A DNA stretch of 64,000 nucleotides from Agromyces badenianii. Its GTDB lineage: Bacteria > Actinomycetota > Actinomycetes > Actinomycetales > Microbacteriaceae. The translations under genes were made by a program, and so were the position numbers. The stretch covers positions 1,240,001 through 1,304,000 of the forward strand of contig NZ_CP028913.1 of NCBI RefSeq assembly GCF_003070885.1. Direction: 5' to 3'. Each line of letters begins with the position of its first letter. The stretch's first letter is position 1. Positions 29,400 to 36,515 of this stretch are shown one piece after another. Below the pieces are notes generated by a model. The model had not been told where the DNA came from and did not search any database. It saw nothing but the letters and a program-made list of their open reading frames with translations.

Positions 29400-30317
29400 A
29401 TGGGCGGGGTCGATCGGGATTGCGACGCCGGCACGGCGGTGCTCGCGGCGCTGAGCGCGATCAGTCGGCGACTCGATGAACTCGAATCGCCGGCACTGGC
29501 CGACGACCCGGACGCGGTGCATCAACTGCGAACGCATGTGCGCCGGCTGCGCAGCGTGCTGGCCGCCTACGAGCCGCTGTTCGATGCGGCCGTCGTGCGC
29601 GCCCTGCGCCGCCGGTATCGGGAGCTGGGCCGTGAACTCGGCACCGTACGCGACCTTGAGGTGCGCCTGCAGGCGGCTCGGCGCAGCCTCGAGAAGGCAA
29701 GGGAGGCGGGCGACCTCGACCCTGCCGAACTCGAAGTGTCCCGGGCCAGACTCATCGATGAGGACGTCGAGGCCCACCGTCTCGCCCATGCGCGCTTCGT
29801 CGATCGGCAGCGGATGCCGCGCGCGACCGAGCGGCGCACCGCTCTCACCGAGTTCCTCACCGAGACACCGCTGATGCCGGAGGCCGATGAGCCGGCTCGA
29901 CCCGTGCTCGCCCGCCTGCTCGAACGGGAGGCACGACGAGCGGTGCGCCGCGCCTCACGCGCGAGCGCGAGCAGCGACCTGGAACGCCTGCACGCCGCCC
30001 GGAAGGCCGGCCGTCGTCTTCGCTACGTCGCGGAGGCGGTCATCGACGAGCCGGTCGCCCTCTTCGGCGACGCTGCGCAAGAGCTCGCGGATGCAGGGAA
30101 GGCTCTGCACGACGTGCTCGGCGACCATCGCGACCAGATGCTCTTCGCCGAGTACATGCGCCGGGCGGCCGCCCACGCCGCGCATGCCGGCGGACCCGCG
30201 CACGCACTGGAACAGCTCGACCCCGCAGCCGACGAACCCCTCGCCGACCGACCCCCGGGATTCGACCACGCGGTGCGGGCGCTGCGTCGTGCCGCGCGCT
30301 CGTGGTCGTCGCGCTGA
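29400..30317 (+). CDS. CHAD domain protein
   Basis: 305 residues, almost wholly helical with many His and Arg residues. The VHQLRTHVRRLRSVLAAYEPLF motif near 41-62 and a second copy RLHAARKAGRRLRYVAEAV near 197-215 are the paired conserved histidine helices of CHAD, a domain known to bind inorganic polyphosphate. No CYTH triphosphatase domain or neighbour is present, so this is a stand-alone polyP-binding candidate. The frame is open to ATG 29307, but that overlaps DUF4166 and lacks a promoter. The stop codon falls inside a 20-bp tandem repeat. Confidence 0.8.
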   Translation: MGGVDRDCDAGTAVLAALSAISRRLDELESPALADDPDAVHQLRTHVRRLRSVLAAYEPLFDAAVVRALRRRYRELGRELGTVRDLEVRLQAARRSLEKAREAGDLDPAELEVSRARLIDEDVEAHRLAHARFVDRQRMPRATERRTALTEFLTETPLMPEADEPARPVLARLLEREARRAVRRASRASASSDLERLHAARKAGRRLRYVAEAVIDEPVALFGDAAQELADAGKALHDVLGDHRDQMLFAEYMRRAAAHAAHAGGPAHALEQLDPAADEPLADRPPGFDHAVRALRRAARSWSSR

Positions 30318-30380
30318 CGCGGAATCCGTCGCGCTGACGCGGAATCCCGTCGCGCTGATGCGGAATCCCATCGCGAATCC
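30308..30380 (+). repeat. Three tandem copies of a 20-21 bp unit at the CHAD stop
   Basis: GTCGCGCTGACGCGGAATCC occurs three times in a row, the third with T for C at one position, followed by a partial copy ATCGCGAATCC. The first unit contains the last codons and stop of the CHAD gene; the rest separate it from the convergent GNAT gene. There is no stable hairpin or T-run, so it is not a clear terminator. Confidence 0.85.
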
Positions 30381-30389
30381 ATTGCGCGG

Positions 30390-31013
30390 TCAGTCGCGCA
30401 GTCGACGTTGCATGATGGCGCGATCGGCCGTGGGTCGTGCGACCTCGGTGAACCCCGCGCCCTCGAACATCGTGACGGTGCCGTGGAAGAGCGCGTCGGC
30501 CGACGTCTTCGCGCGGGCGGACGGGTCGACGGCGTAGCCCTCGAGCAGGCCGGCGCCACGACTGCGGGCGTACTCGACCGCGGCCTCGGTGAGCGCGCGG
30601 CCGACGCCGCGCCGTCGATACGCCCGCGGAACGACGAAGCACGAGACCGACCAGATGTCGGGATCGTCGAAGTCGGGGTGCGGGGTGCCGCCCGCGACGA
30701 TGCGGCTGCGACGCAGGCGCACGAGAGCGCTTCGCGGTTCGACGGCACACCAGCCGACCGGGGTCTCGCCGTCGTAGGCGAGAAGGCCCGGACCCGCACC
30801 CGGAGCCTGCATCTGCAATCGAAGCCGATCATGCAGATCTTCGTCGCCGGTGGCCCGCCAGTCACTGCCCGGGATCTTGTACCACTGGCACCAGCAGTGC
30901 GCGGGGTCGCCCCGCGTGCCGAAGACGGCTTCGACCTGGGCGAACGGCACTTCACCCGCCGGAACGACCCGCAGCGGCGCGGGATCGAGATCTTCGGTGA
31001 TGTCGGTCATCAT
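30390..31013 (-). CDS. GNAT-family N-acetyltransferase
   Basis: 207 residues. The acetyl-CoA binding motif A is SVSCFVVPRAYRRRGVGRALTEAAVEYARSRG near 122-153, with the R-R-x-G-V-G-R pyrophosphate loop. An N-terminal CWCQWYKI segment near 40 resembles a subgroup with a conserved Cys/Trp cluster. Acceptor unknown. It starts at ATG 31013 or the adjacent ATG 31010 after a GAGAG site. Divergent from the marR gene, which may control it. Confidence 0.8.
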   Translation of the reverse strand: MMTDITEDLDPAPLRVVPAGEVPFAQVEAVFGTRGDPAHCWCQWYKIPGSDWRATGDEDLHDRLRLQMQAPGAGPGLLAYDGETPVGWCAVEPRSALVRLRRSRIVAGGTPHPDFDDPDIWSVSCFVVPRAYRRRGVGRALTEAAVEYARSRGAGLLEGYAVDPSARAKTSADALFHGTVTMFEGAGFTEVARPTADRAIMQRRLRD

Positions 31014-31071
31014 CTCTCGACGCTAACGCCGACCACCGACATCCACGTAAATGTGAAGAGACGTAACAATG

Positions 31072-31077
31072 TAGTAT
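31072..31077 (+). promoter_or_regulatory. -10 box of marR in GNAT-marR divergent region
   Basis: TAGTAT lies 9 bases before ATG 31087. The divergent region 31014-31086 also has direct repeats ACGTAA (31045, 31061) and GTAT (31074, 31085), possible binding elements for the MarR protein. Confidence 0.4.
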
Positions 31078-31086
31078 CATCATGGT

Positions 31087-31560
31087 ATGACTCCCGAGAT
31101 CACCGTGCTCGACCGGCTGCTCGAGGTGAGCGAGCTCTTCCAGAAAGACATGGCCCGAGCATTCGACGGCACGCCGCTCACCCCCTCGCGCACTCGGCTG
31201 CTCTGGGAGCTCGCGGCGACCGGCCCGTCGACGCAGCACGCTCTCGCGAGCCGACTCGAGGTCAGTCCGCGCAACATCACGGGCCTCGTCGACGCCCTCG
31301 AAGCGGGCGGCTACGTCACCCGCTCGCCGCACCCGAGCGACCGCCGGGCCATCATCGTGTCGCTCACGGTCTCCGCACAGGGCATGATGCACGACATGCA
31401 GCGCGAGCATGCCGAACTCTCGGCCGAGCTGCTCGGTGCGGTCGCTCCGGCCGATCGCGCGGCGCTCCTGCGCGGCGTCGAGGCGATCAGCGGGCGGCTT
31501 CGGGAACTCATCGCGGCCGACGCCGAGCGGCAGGCTCGGAACCAGGCGGTGGGGGAGTGA
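31087..31560 (+). CDS. MarR-family transcriptional regulator
   Basis: 157 residues. Winged helix-turn-helix at about 37-95: LTPSRTRLLWELAAT, STQHALASRLEVSPRNITGLVDALEAGGYVTR, and the wing HPSDRRAIIVSLT with the conserved DRR. Dimer helices at both ends. Its stop overlaps the start of the following membrane protein as GTGA, and it is divergent from a GNAT gene; both are candidate targets. Ligand unknown. Confidence 0.9.
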   Translation: MTPEITVLDRLLEVSELFQKDMARAFDGTPLTPSRTRLLWELAATGPSTQHALASRLEVSPRNITGLVDALEAGGYVTRSPHPSDRRAIIVSLTVSAQGMMHDMQREHAELSAELLGAVAPADRAALLRGVEAISGRLRELIAADAERQARNQAVGE

Positions 31561-32213
31561 GCACCGCGACCTCGGCTCGCCCCGAGACATCCGTCTGGCT
31601 GCGCATCGGCCGCTTCCTGAAGCGAGCGCTGGTCATGGAACTCAGCATCTACGCGAGCATCGGCCGGTTCATCGCGCGGCGCCCGGCGGTGCCGCGGGGT
31701 GCCGCAGGGTTCGGCTACCACAAGCCGGTGGTGACGATCCTCATGATCTTCATCGTGCTCTCGGCCGTGGAGATTCCGATCTTCGACCTCATCGTGCACC
31801 GTTGGCCGGCCGTGCGCATCACCCTCCTCGTGCTCGGCATCTGGGGGGTCACGTGGATGTTCGGCCTCCTGTGCGCGCACCTCATGCGGCCACACACGGT
31901 CGGGCCCGAGGGCATCCGGGTGCGCGCCGGCCTCGAGACCGACGTCGCGCTGAGCTGGGACGACATCGCATCGGTCGCACGCAACCTCCAGGTCGACGAG
32001 CCCAAGTCGCCCAAGATCGTCGAGACGGATGCCTCGCGCACCCTCATGCTGCGAATGAACAACGAGACCGCTCTCGAGATCGAACTCGAACGCCCCACGC
32101 TCGTGCGGCTGCCGGGGCACGGCGTGGCGGGCGGGCGGCAGCAGATCACCGGCGTGCGCATCTGGGTCGACGACCCGGTGGCGTTCATGGACGAGGTGCG
32201 GAAGTACATCTGA
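31557..32213 (+). CDS. Membrane protein with two transmembrane segments
   Basis: 218 residues, GTG start coupled to marR. Two hydrophobic segments, VVTILMIFIVLSAVEIPIFDLIV near 58-80 and ITLLVLGIWGVTWMFGLLCAHLM near 88-110, followed by a soluble C-terminal half (SWDDIASVARNL...) that resembles a PH-like or DUF-type domain. No recognised family. Coupling suggests MarR-controlled expression. Confidence 0.75.
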   Translation: MSTATSARPETSVWLRIGRFLKRALVMELSIYASIGRFIARRPAVPRGAAGFGYHKPVVTILMIFIVLSAVEIPIFDLIVHRWPAVRITLLVLGIWGVTWMFGLLCAHLMRPHTVGPEGIRVRAGLETDVALSWDDIASVARNLQVDEPKSPKIVETDASRTLMLRMNNETALEIELERPTLVRLPGHGVAGGRQQITGVRIWVDDPVAFMDEVRKYI

Positions 32214-32228
32214 CTCCCGCCGGCGACG

Positions 32229-33983
32229 TCAGAGCCCCGGCAGATGCCGGATGTTCGACCGTGCCATCGCCACGGCCTCTGCTGCACCGCCGTGCAGCAC
32301 GGTCTTCGACATGGCGAGGGCGAAGCCCTTCACCTGATCGCCCGTGATCGCCGGCGGCAGCGAGAGCGCCCGCGGGTCGGTCACGATGTCGAGCAGGGCC
32401 GGACCGTCGTGCGAGAGGGCGGTCGCAACGGCGTCCTCCAGTGCCCGGGGGTGATCGACGCGTTCCGCGCGGAAGCCGATGGCCTCCGCGATGCCCGCGT
32501 AGTCGACCCCCGGCACGTCGACGCCGAACGATGGGAAGCCATCGACGAGCATCTCGAGCTTGACGAGCCCCAGCGACGAGTTGTTGAACACGAAGACCTT
32601 GATCGGCAGCTTGTACGTCGCCGCGGTGATGAGTTCACCGAGCAGCATCGAGAGACCGCCGTCACCGGCGATCGCGACGACCTGGCGATGCGGCTCGGCG
32701 AACTGAGCGCCGATCGCGTGAGGGACCGCGTTCGCCATCGAACCGTGGATGAACGAGCCGATGATGCGCCGGTCGGGCCCCGGCGTGACGTAGCGAGCCT
32801 GCCAGACGTTGCCCATGCCGGTGTCGGCCGTGAACACCGCGTCATGGGCTGCGGCCTGGTCGATGAGCGAGATCGCGTACTCGGGATGGATCGGCTCCGT
32901 CGCCGAGACATCGGCGTAGGTGCCGACGACGGAATCGAGGAGCTTGCGATGCTTCTTCAGCATGCGGTCGAGAAAGGCTCGGTCGGTCTTCGGTGCCACG
33001 AGCTCGGTGAGGCGGGCGATGGTCGCTCGCACGTCGCCGTGCACGGGATGCGCCACGCTGACGCGACGGCCGAGGTGCGCGGCATCCGCGTCGATCTGAC
33101 CGATCACGACCTGCGCGGGGTCGGGCAGGAACTGCTCGTACGGGAAGTCGGTGCCGACGAGCAGCAGCAGGTCGGCGTCGTGGATGCCCGCGTGCGCCGC
33201 GCCGTAGCCGAGCAGGCCCGTCATGCCGACGTCGAAGGGGTTGTTGTATTGGATCCACTGCTTGCCCCGCAGGGTGTGACCGATGGGCGCCTTGAGCAGC
33301 TGGGCGAAGGCGACGACCTCGTCGTGGGCGCCCTCGACGCCGGCGCCCGCGAAGATCGCGACGGTCTCGGCCGCGTCGATCGCCTCGGCGAGGCGACGCA
33401 CGTCGGCCTCAGCGGGAACGAGGGTCGCCGGCTCGGTGAGCACGAGTGACGGAAACGATTCGGATGCATCGAACCCCGCGACATCCCCGGGCATGATGAT
33501 CACCGACACCCCGGGGCCGGTGATCGAGTGCCGCAGCGCCGAGTTGACGACCCGCGGCGACTGCGCAGCGGTCATGATCTGCTCGCAGTAGTTCGAGCAC
33601 TCCACGAACAGGCGCTCGGGATGCGTCTCCTGGAAGTACCCCGAACCGATCTGCGCACTCGGGATGTGGCTCGCGATGGCGAGCACCGGTGCGCCCGAGC
33701 GGTGCGCGTCGTACAGTCCGTTGACGAGGTGCAGGTTGCCCGGACCGCAACTGCCGGCGCAGACCGCGAGCTTTCCCGTGAGCTGTGCCTCGGCAGCGGC
33801 CATGAAGGCGGCGGATTCCTCGTGTCGCACGTGGATCCAGTCGATGCCGCCCTTCGCGGCGCCCCCGGATCGACGCACGGCATCGACGATGGGATTCAGC
33901 GAATCCCCGACGATGCCGTAGATGTGATCGACCCCCGCATCGATGAGCTGGTCGACAAGTTGGTCGGCGATGGTGCGTGCCAC
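32229..33983 (-). CDS. poxB: ThDP-dependent pyruvate dehydrogenase (quinone)/pyruvate oxidase
   Basis: 584 residues, three-domain ThDP enzyme. The N-terminal Pyr domain includes IYGIVGDSLNPIVDAVRR and the catalytic Glu in HVRHEESAAFMAAAEAQLTG near 55. The middle domain has the FAGAGVEGA and VGTDFPYEQFLPD segments, and the C-terminal PP domain has the ThDP motif GDGGLSMLLGEL...NNSSLG near 440-470. This fits PoxB-type enzymes that decarboxylate pyruvate to acetate and feed electrons to quinone at the membrane. GTG start with GGGGGA upstream. Acetolactate synthase and similar paralogs are less likely given the N-terminal signature. Confidence 0.88.
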   Translation of the reverse strand: MARTIADQLVDQLIDAGVDHIYGIVGDSLNPIVDAVRRSGGAAKGGIDWIHVRHEESAAFMAAAEAQLTGKLAVCAGSCGPGNLHLVNGLYDAHRSGAPVLAIASHIPSAQIGSGYFQETHPERLFVECSNYCEQIMTAAQSPRVVNSALRHSITGPGVSVIIMPGDVAGFDASESFPSLVLTEPATLVPAEADVRRLAEAIDAAETVAIFAGAGVEGAHDEVVAFAQLLKAPIGHTLRGKQWIQYNNPFDVGMTGLLGYGAAHAGIHDADLLLLVGTDFPYEQFLPDPAQVVIGQIDADAAHLGRRVSVAHPVHGDVRATIARLTELVAPKTDRAFLDRMLKKHRKLLDSVVGTYADVSATEPIHPEYAISLIDQAAAHDAVFTADTGMGNVWQARYVTPGPDRRIIGSFIHGSMANAVPHAIGAQFAEPHRQVVAIAGDGGLSMLLGELITAATYKLPIKVFVFNNSSLGLVKLEMLVDGFPSFGVDVPGVDYAGIAEAIGFRAERVDHPRALEDAVATALSHDGPALLDIVTDPRALSLPPAITGDQVKGFALAMSKTVLHGGAAEAVAMARSNIRHLPGL

Positions 33984-34115
33984 GGTTCCCCCTAGAACTT
34001 GCGTACGTGGTTCCCAGTCTTGCCGGGAATGGGCTCGAGGTCGAGGGTTCCCAGCGGTTGAGGAGGATGCATGCGGCGCGAGTCGAAGGCGAGACCGACG
34101 GATGCCGCGGGTGCT

Positions 34116-34129
34116 CTCGTGTGCACGAG
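34116..34129. promoter_or_regulatory. CTCGTG-TG-CACGAG inverted repeat
   Basis: Perfect 6+6 inverted repeat with a 2-base spacer in the 203-base gap between divergent poxB and tRNA-Pro, 132 bases upstream of the poxB start. A candidate operator for poxB; nothing identifies the factor. Confidence 0.4.
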
Positions 34130-34147
34130 GACGCCCTCGGATGCCGC

Positions 34148-34153
34148 TATGAT
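34148..34153 (+). promoter_or_regulatory. -10 box of tRNA-Pro
   Basis: TATGAT is a near-consensus -10 located 34 bases upstream of the tRNA. No clear -35 is seen. Confidence 0.5.
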
Positions 34154-34186
34154 GGTCAAGTTGTCTTCGGAGGAATTCGATGGCAT

Positions 34187-34260
<74 letters not shown>

Positions 34261-34264
34261 CCAG

Positions 34265-34300
34265 AAAGTCCCGGAAACTCAAGGGTTTCCGGGACTTTTG
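34265..34300 (+). terminator. Terminator of tRNA-Pro
   Basis: AAAGTCCCGGAAAC and GTTTCCGGGACTTT form a perfect 14-bp stem around TCAAGG, ending in a T-run. It starts 4 bases after the tRNA. Confidence 0.92.
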
Positions 34301-34511
34301 AGGTTGTGTCACTTGATTCACTCATCAACAACTCATCCCTTTGAACCCTTCGGGGCCGATTTCTCGCACCAGCCCTCCGGCAGCGAACAGTTGCTTCCGG
34401 TTGTCTCCGATCGTCGGGAAGCGCCGTGCGCACCTCGTCGGTATGGACACACACGAGAACCTGCAGATCGTCTCCGCAACGGCCCCCGCCGATGCGTGGG
34501 ACCTCGAGCCA

Positions 34512-35093
34512 CTAGAACGGCGGGACGAACGGCTGCGTGTCGAGATCGCTGTCCCAGATGAGTTGGAACTCTCTGCCGGTCAGTCCGGCGTCGAGGATCG
34601 TGTCGACCAAGCCTTCGGTATATATGTAGGGGCTGATGAAACGCTGGTTCGGCGGGAGCCGGAATACGGCGACCTCTGCGGGTATCGCTTCCTCGCGGAA
34701 CGCCCACCTTCTCGGGTCGATGCTGCCCCACGATCGGTCGTGTTCGGTGTGCTCCAAGTCGATCGCGTCTATCACACGGACCACGTGCATAAACCAGATG
34801 ACCTCGTCTCCGAGGCGCAGGGGAAGGAACTCGACGTCTTCACGTGCGACCGGCTCGATCACTGCGCGGGCCCGGTCGTTCAGGAACATGTCTGACGTCA
34901 CTTGTGAGTGCAGGTCCGGGATGCGCAGGTTCTGCCTACCTAGGGTGGTCCTCAGAATGAAGTGAGGGGCGACCCAGTCGTCGGCGCGCCTGTTCGTATC
35001 TCCGTAGATCTGGTGGAAGTAGTCGTCGTCCTCGTCTGTGGCCGAGTTCACAAAAGCGAATCCCTCTGCGCTGTCAAGCTTGTAAAGCCTCAT
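34512..35093 (-). CDS. Imm11-like (DUF1629) immunity protein, copy 1
   Basis: 193 residues starting MRLYKLDS. The profile fits the Imm11/DUF1629 family of polymorphic-toxin immunity proteins: LRIPDLHSQVTSDMFLNDRARAVIEP, EDVEFLPLRLGDEVIWFMHVVRVIDAIDLEHTE, PAEVAVFRLPPNQRF and the C-terminal AGLTGREFQLIWDSD. ATG 35093 overlaps the stop of an upstream remnant frame as ATGA. It is 13 residues different from copy 2, and most differences lie in the first third. No toxin gene is visible next to it. An upstream ATG at 35111 would add six residues but ignores the overlap. Confidence 0.75.
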   Translation of the reverse strand: MRLYKLDSAEGFAFVNSATDEDDDYFHQIYGDTNRRADDWVAPHFILRTTLGRQNLRIPDLHSQVTSDMFLNDRARAVIEPVAREDVEFLPLRLGDEVIWFMHVVRVIDAIDLEHTEHDRSWGSIDPRRWAFREEAIPAEVAVFRLPPNQRFISPYIYTEGLVDTILDAGLTGREFQLIWDSDLDTQPFVPPF

Positions 35094-35229
35094 CGTCGCT
35101 GAATCCTCCATACCTTACTAGCGCTCATGGCGCTTCTGACGCGTCGCCTGTGTCCAGTGTGGAGGGTACGTGGCACCCGCCTTTGTCCTACTTTCGGGAA
35201 GAGCCGCCCGCTGAGCAGTGCCTCCTCTT
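35090..35229 (-). pseudogene. Remnant tail of an upstream partner gene, copy 1
   Basis: An open frame without its own good start, reading EEALLSGRLFPKVGQRRVPR, then TLHTGHRRRVRSAMSASKV, then WRIQRR and stop, ending in an ATGA overlap with copy 1 of the Imm11-like gene. It repeats the C-terminus of the remnant at 35819 except for a 51-base in-frame difference. Only about 45 residues survive, so it looks like the 3' scrap of a gene that once preceded the immunity gene. Confidence 0.55.
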
Positions 35230-35240
35230 CACCGGTGCTG

Positions 35241-35822
35241 TCAAAACGGCGGGACGAACGGCTGCGTGTCGAGATCGCTGTCCCAGATGAGTTGGAACTC
35301 TCTGCCGGTCAGTCCGGCGTCGAGGATCGTGTTGACCAAGCCTTCGGTATATATGTAGGGGCGGATGAAACGCTGGTTCGGCGGGAGCCGGAATACGGCG
35401 ACCTCTGCGGGTATCGCTTCCTCGCGGAACGCCCACCTTCTCGGGTCGATGCTGCCCCACGATCGGTCGCGTTCGGTGTGCTCCAAGTCGATCGCGTCTA
35501 TCACACGGACCACGTGCATAAACCAGATGACCTCGTCTCCGAGGCACACGGGAAGGAACTCGACGTCTTCACGTGCGACCGGCTCGATCACTGCGCGGGC
35601 CCGGTCGTTCAGGAACATGTCAGACGTCACTCGTGAGTGCAGGTCCGGGATGCGCAGGTTCTGCCTACCTAGGGTGGTCCTCAGAATGAAATGAGGGGCG
35701 ACCCAGTCGTCGGCGCGCCTGCTCGCATCTCCGTAGATCTGGCGGAAGTAGTCGCTGTCCTCGTCTGTGGCCGACTCCACCCAAGCGAATTCCTCTGCGC
35801 TGTCAAGCTTGTAAAGCCTCAT
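35241..35822 (-). CDS. Imm11-like (DUF1629) immunity protein, copy 2
   Basis: 193 residues, same domain as copy 1. Differences from copy 1 include G11E, F14W, N16E, D23S, H27R, T33A, N34S and Q64R, plus a few central ones such as L-R to V-C near 93. The last 28 residues are unchanged. ATG 35822 overlaps the remnant stop as ATGA. A family member would neutralise a secreted or contact-delivered toxin in the cytoplasm; which toxin is not visible here. Confidence 0.75.
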   Translation of the reverse strand: MRLYKLDSAEEFAWVESATDEDSDYFRQIYGDASRRADDWVAPHFILRTTLGRQNLRIPDLHSRVTSDMFLNDRARAVIEPVAREDVEFLPVCLGDEVIWFMHVVRVIDAIDLEHTERDRSWGSIDPRRWAFREEAIPAEVAVFRLPPNQRFIRPYIYTEGLVNTILDAGLTGREFQLIWDSDLDTQPFVPPF

Positions 35823-36005
35823 CGTCGCTGAATCCTCCATGCCCGACGTGGCGCCCGCCTTTGTCCTACTTTCGGGAAGAGCCGCCCGCTGAGCAGTGCC
35901 TCCTCGATCGTGGCGAGACCTTCCTGCACCGATCCGTTCAGCTCAGCCTCGACCATGATCTCGTTGACGAAGTCGATGTTGCTCTTTGTGTCGAGGCCGC
36001 GGTGG
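35819..36005 (-). pseudogene. Remnant tail of an unrecognised gene upstream of Imm11 copy 2
   Basis: A frame reading RGLDTKSNIDFVNEI, then MVEAELNGSVQEGLATIEE, then ALLSGRLFPKVGQRR and on to a stop at 35819. It has no start codon at its beginning; the first ATG is 35956. Codon choice is less GC-rich than neighbours. It begins within ~20 bases of the DUF4190 stop, so a deletion or insertion junction lies near 36003-36024. I could not identify the family; given its coupling it is probably the C-terminus of the cognate toxin or another locus gene. Confidence 0.5.
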
Positions 36006-36024
36006 CCGGTGGGGGCCGGTCGAC

Positions 36025-36294
36025 CTACCAGACGATGCCGCCCCCGACCGAGATGCCGCCCCACGTGAGCGCGATGAAGATCGCGGCGAACACGACGGGC
36101 GCGATGCCCTTGCCGCTGCGCGCGAGCCCCTTGAAGAGGGCGATCACGGCGAGGATTGCGGCGACGATCGAGAGGCCGCCGCCGAGGATCAGCCCGATGA
36201 ACAGCGGGATGGGCATGAGCACGAGGCCGGCCAGCGCGAACCAGAACGCGGCCCAGGCAGCCGGATTGGAGCTGCGTTCGATGGAGGAGGACAT
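36025..36294 (-). CDS. DUF4190-type small membrane protein
   Basis: 89 residues with two hydrophobic hairpins (AFWFALAGLVLMPIPLFIGLILGG and LSIVAAILAVIALFKGL...IAPVVFAAIFIALTW). The pattern matches DUF4190 proteins, of unknown function and common in actinobacteria. ATG at 36294. Codon use is host-like, unlike the adjoining remnant. Confidence 0.75.
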   Translation of the reverse strand: MSSSIERSSNPAAWAAFWFALAGLVLMPIPLFIGLILGGGLSIVAAILAVIALFKGLARSGKGIAPVVFAAIFIALTWGGISVGGGIVW

Positions 36295-36312
36295 GCTTCA
36301 TTATCTCGTGCC

Positions 36313-36341
36313 CGCAGCTCGCAGCTCGCAGCACGCAGCCC
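36313..36341 (+). repeat. Four tandem 7-bp GCAGCNC units
   Basis: GCAGCTC, GCAGCTC, GCAGCAC, GCAGCCC in the gap between the DUF4190 gene and the urea operon. A small slippage-prone microsatellite with no known role. Confidence 0.7.
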
Positions 36342-36466
36342 GGGCGATTCGGTGCCTGGGTGGCATGAGCGATGTAGGAACTCGAAACACTGCTGGGGCT
36401 CCCGAAACGCAGACTTAACAAGAGGGCAACGGCGTCGCAACCCGTGAAGTCGACGATGAACCCATC

Positions 36467-36484
36467 ACCTGTCAGCTGACAGGT
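36467..36484. promoter_or_regulatory. Perfect 18-bp palindrome heading the urea operon
   Basis: ACCTGTCAGCTGACAGGT is fully symmetric and lies 31 bases upstream of the permease ATG, in the likely core-promoter region. A half-site CCTGTCA recurs at 45130-45136 just ahead of the tetR gene that ends this operon. The size and symmetry suit a TetR-type repressor, so the linked regulator is the natural candidate (inference). Confidence 0.7.
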
Positions 36485-36515
36485 ATTGGATGTCTGTTCG
36501 CGGAAGGCCGTTCCC

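Larger units (their letters stand above)
34512..35881 (-). repeat. Tandem duplication of [remnant tail + Imm11-like gene]
   Basis: Two direct copies with starts 729 bases apart. The immunity genes are ~97% identical in DNA by hand alignment. Homology continues about 60 bases upstream of each gene into the remnant tail (GAGGAGGCACTGCTCAGCGG segment). Copy 1 has a 51-base stretch that copy 2 lacks just upstream of the gene. Confidence 0.9.
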
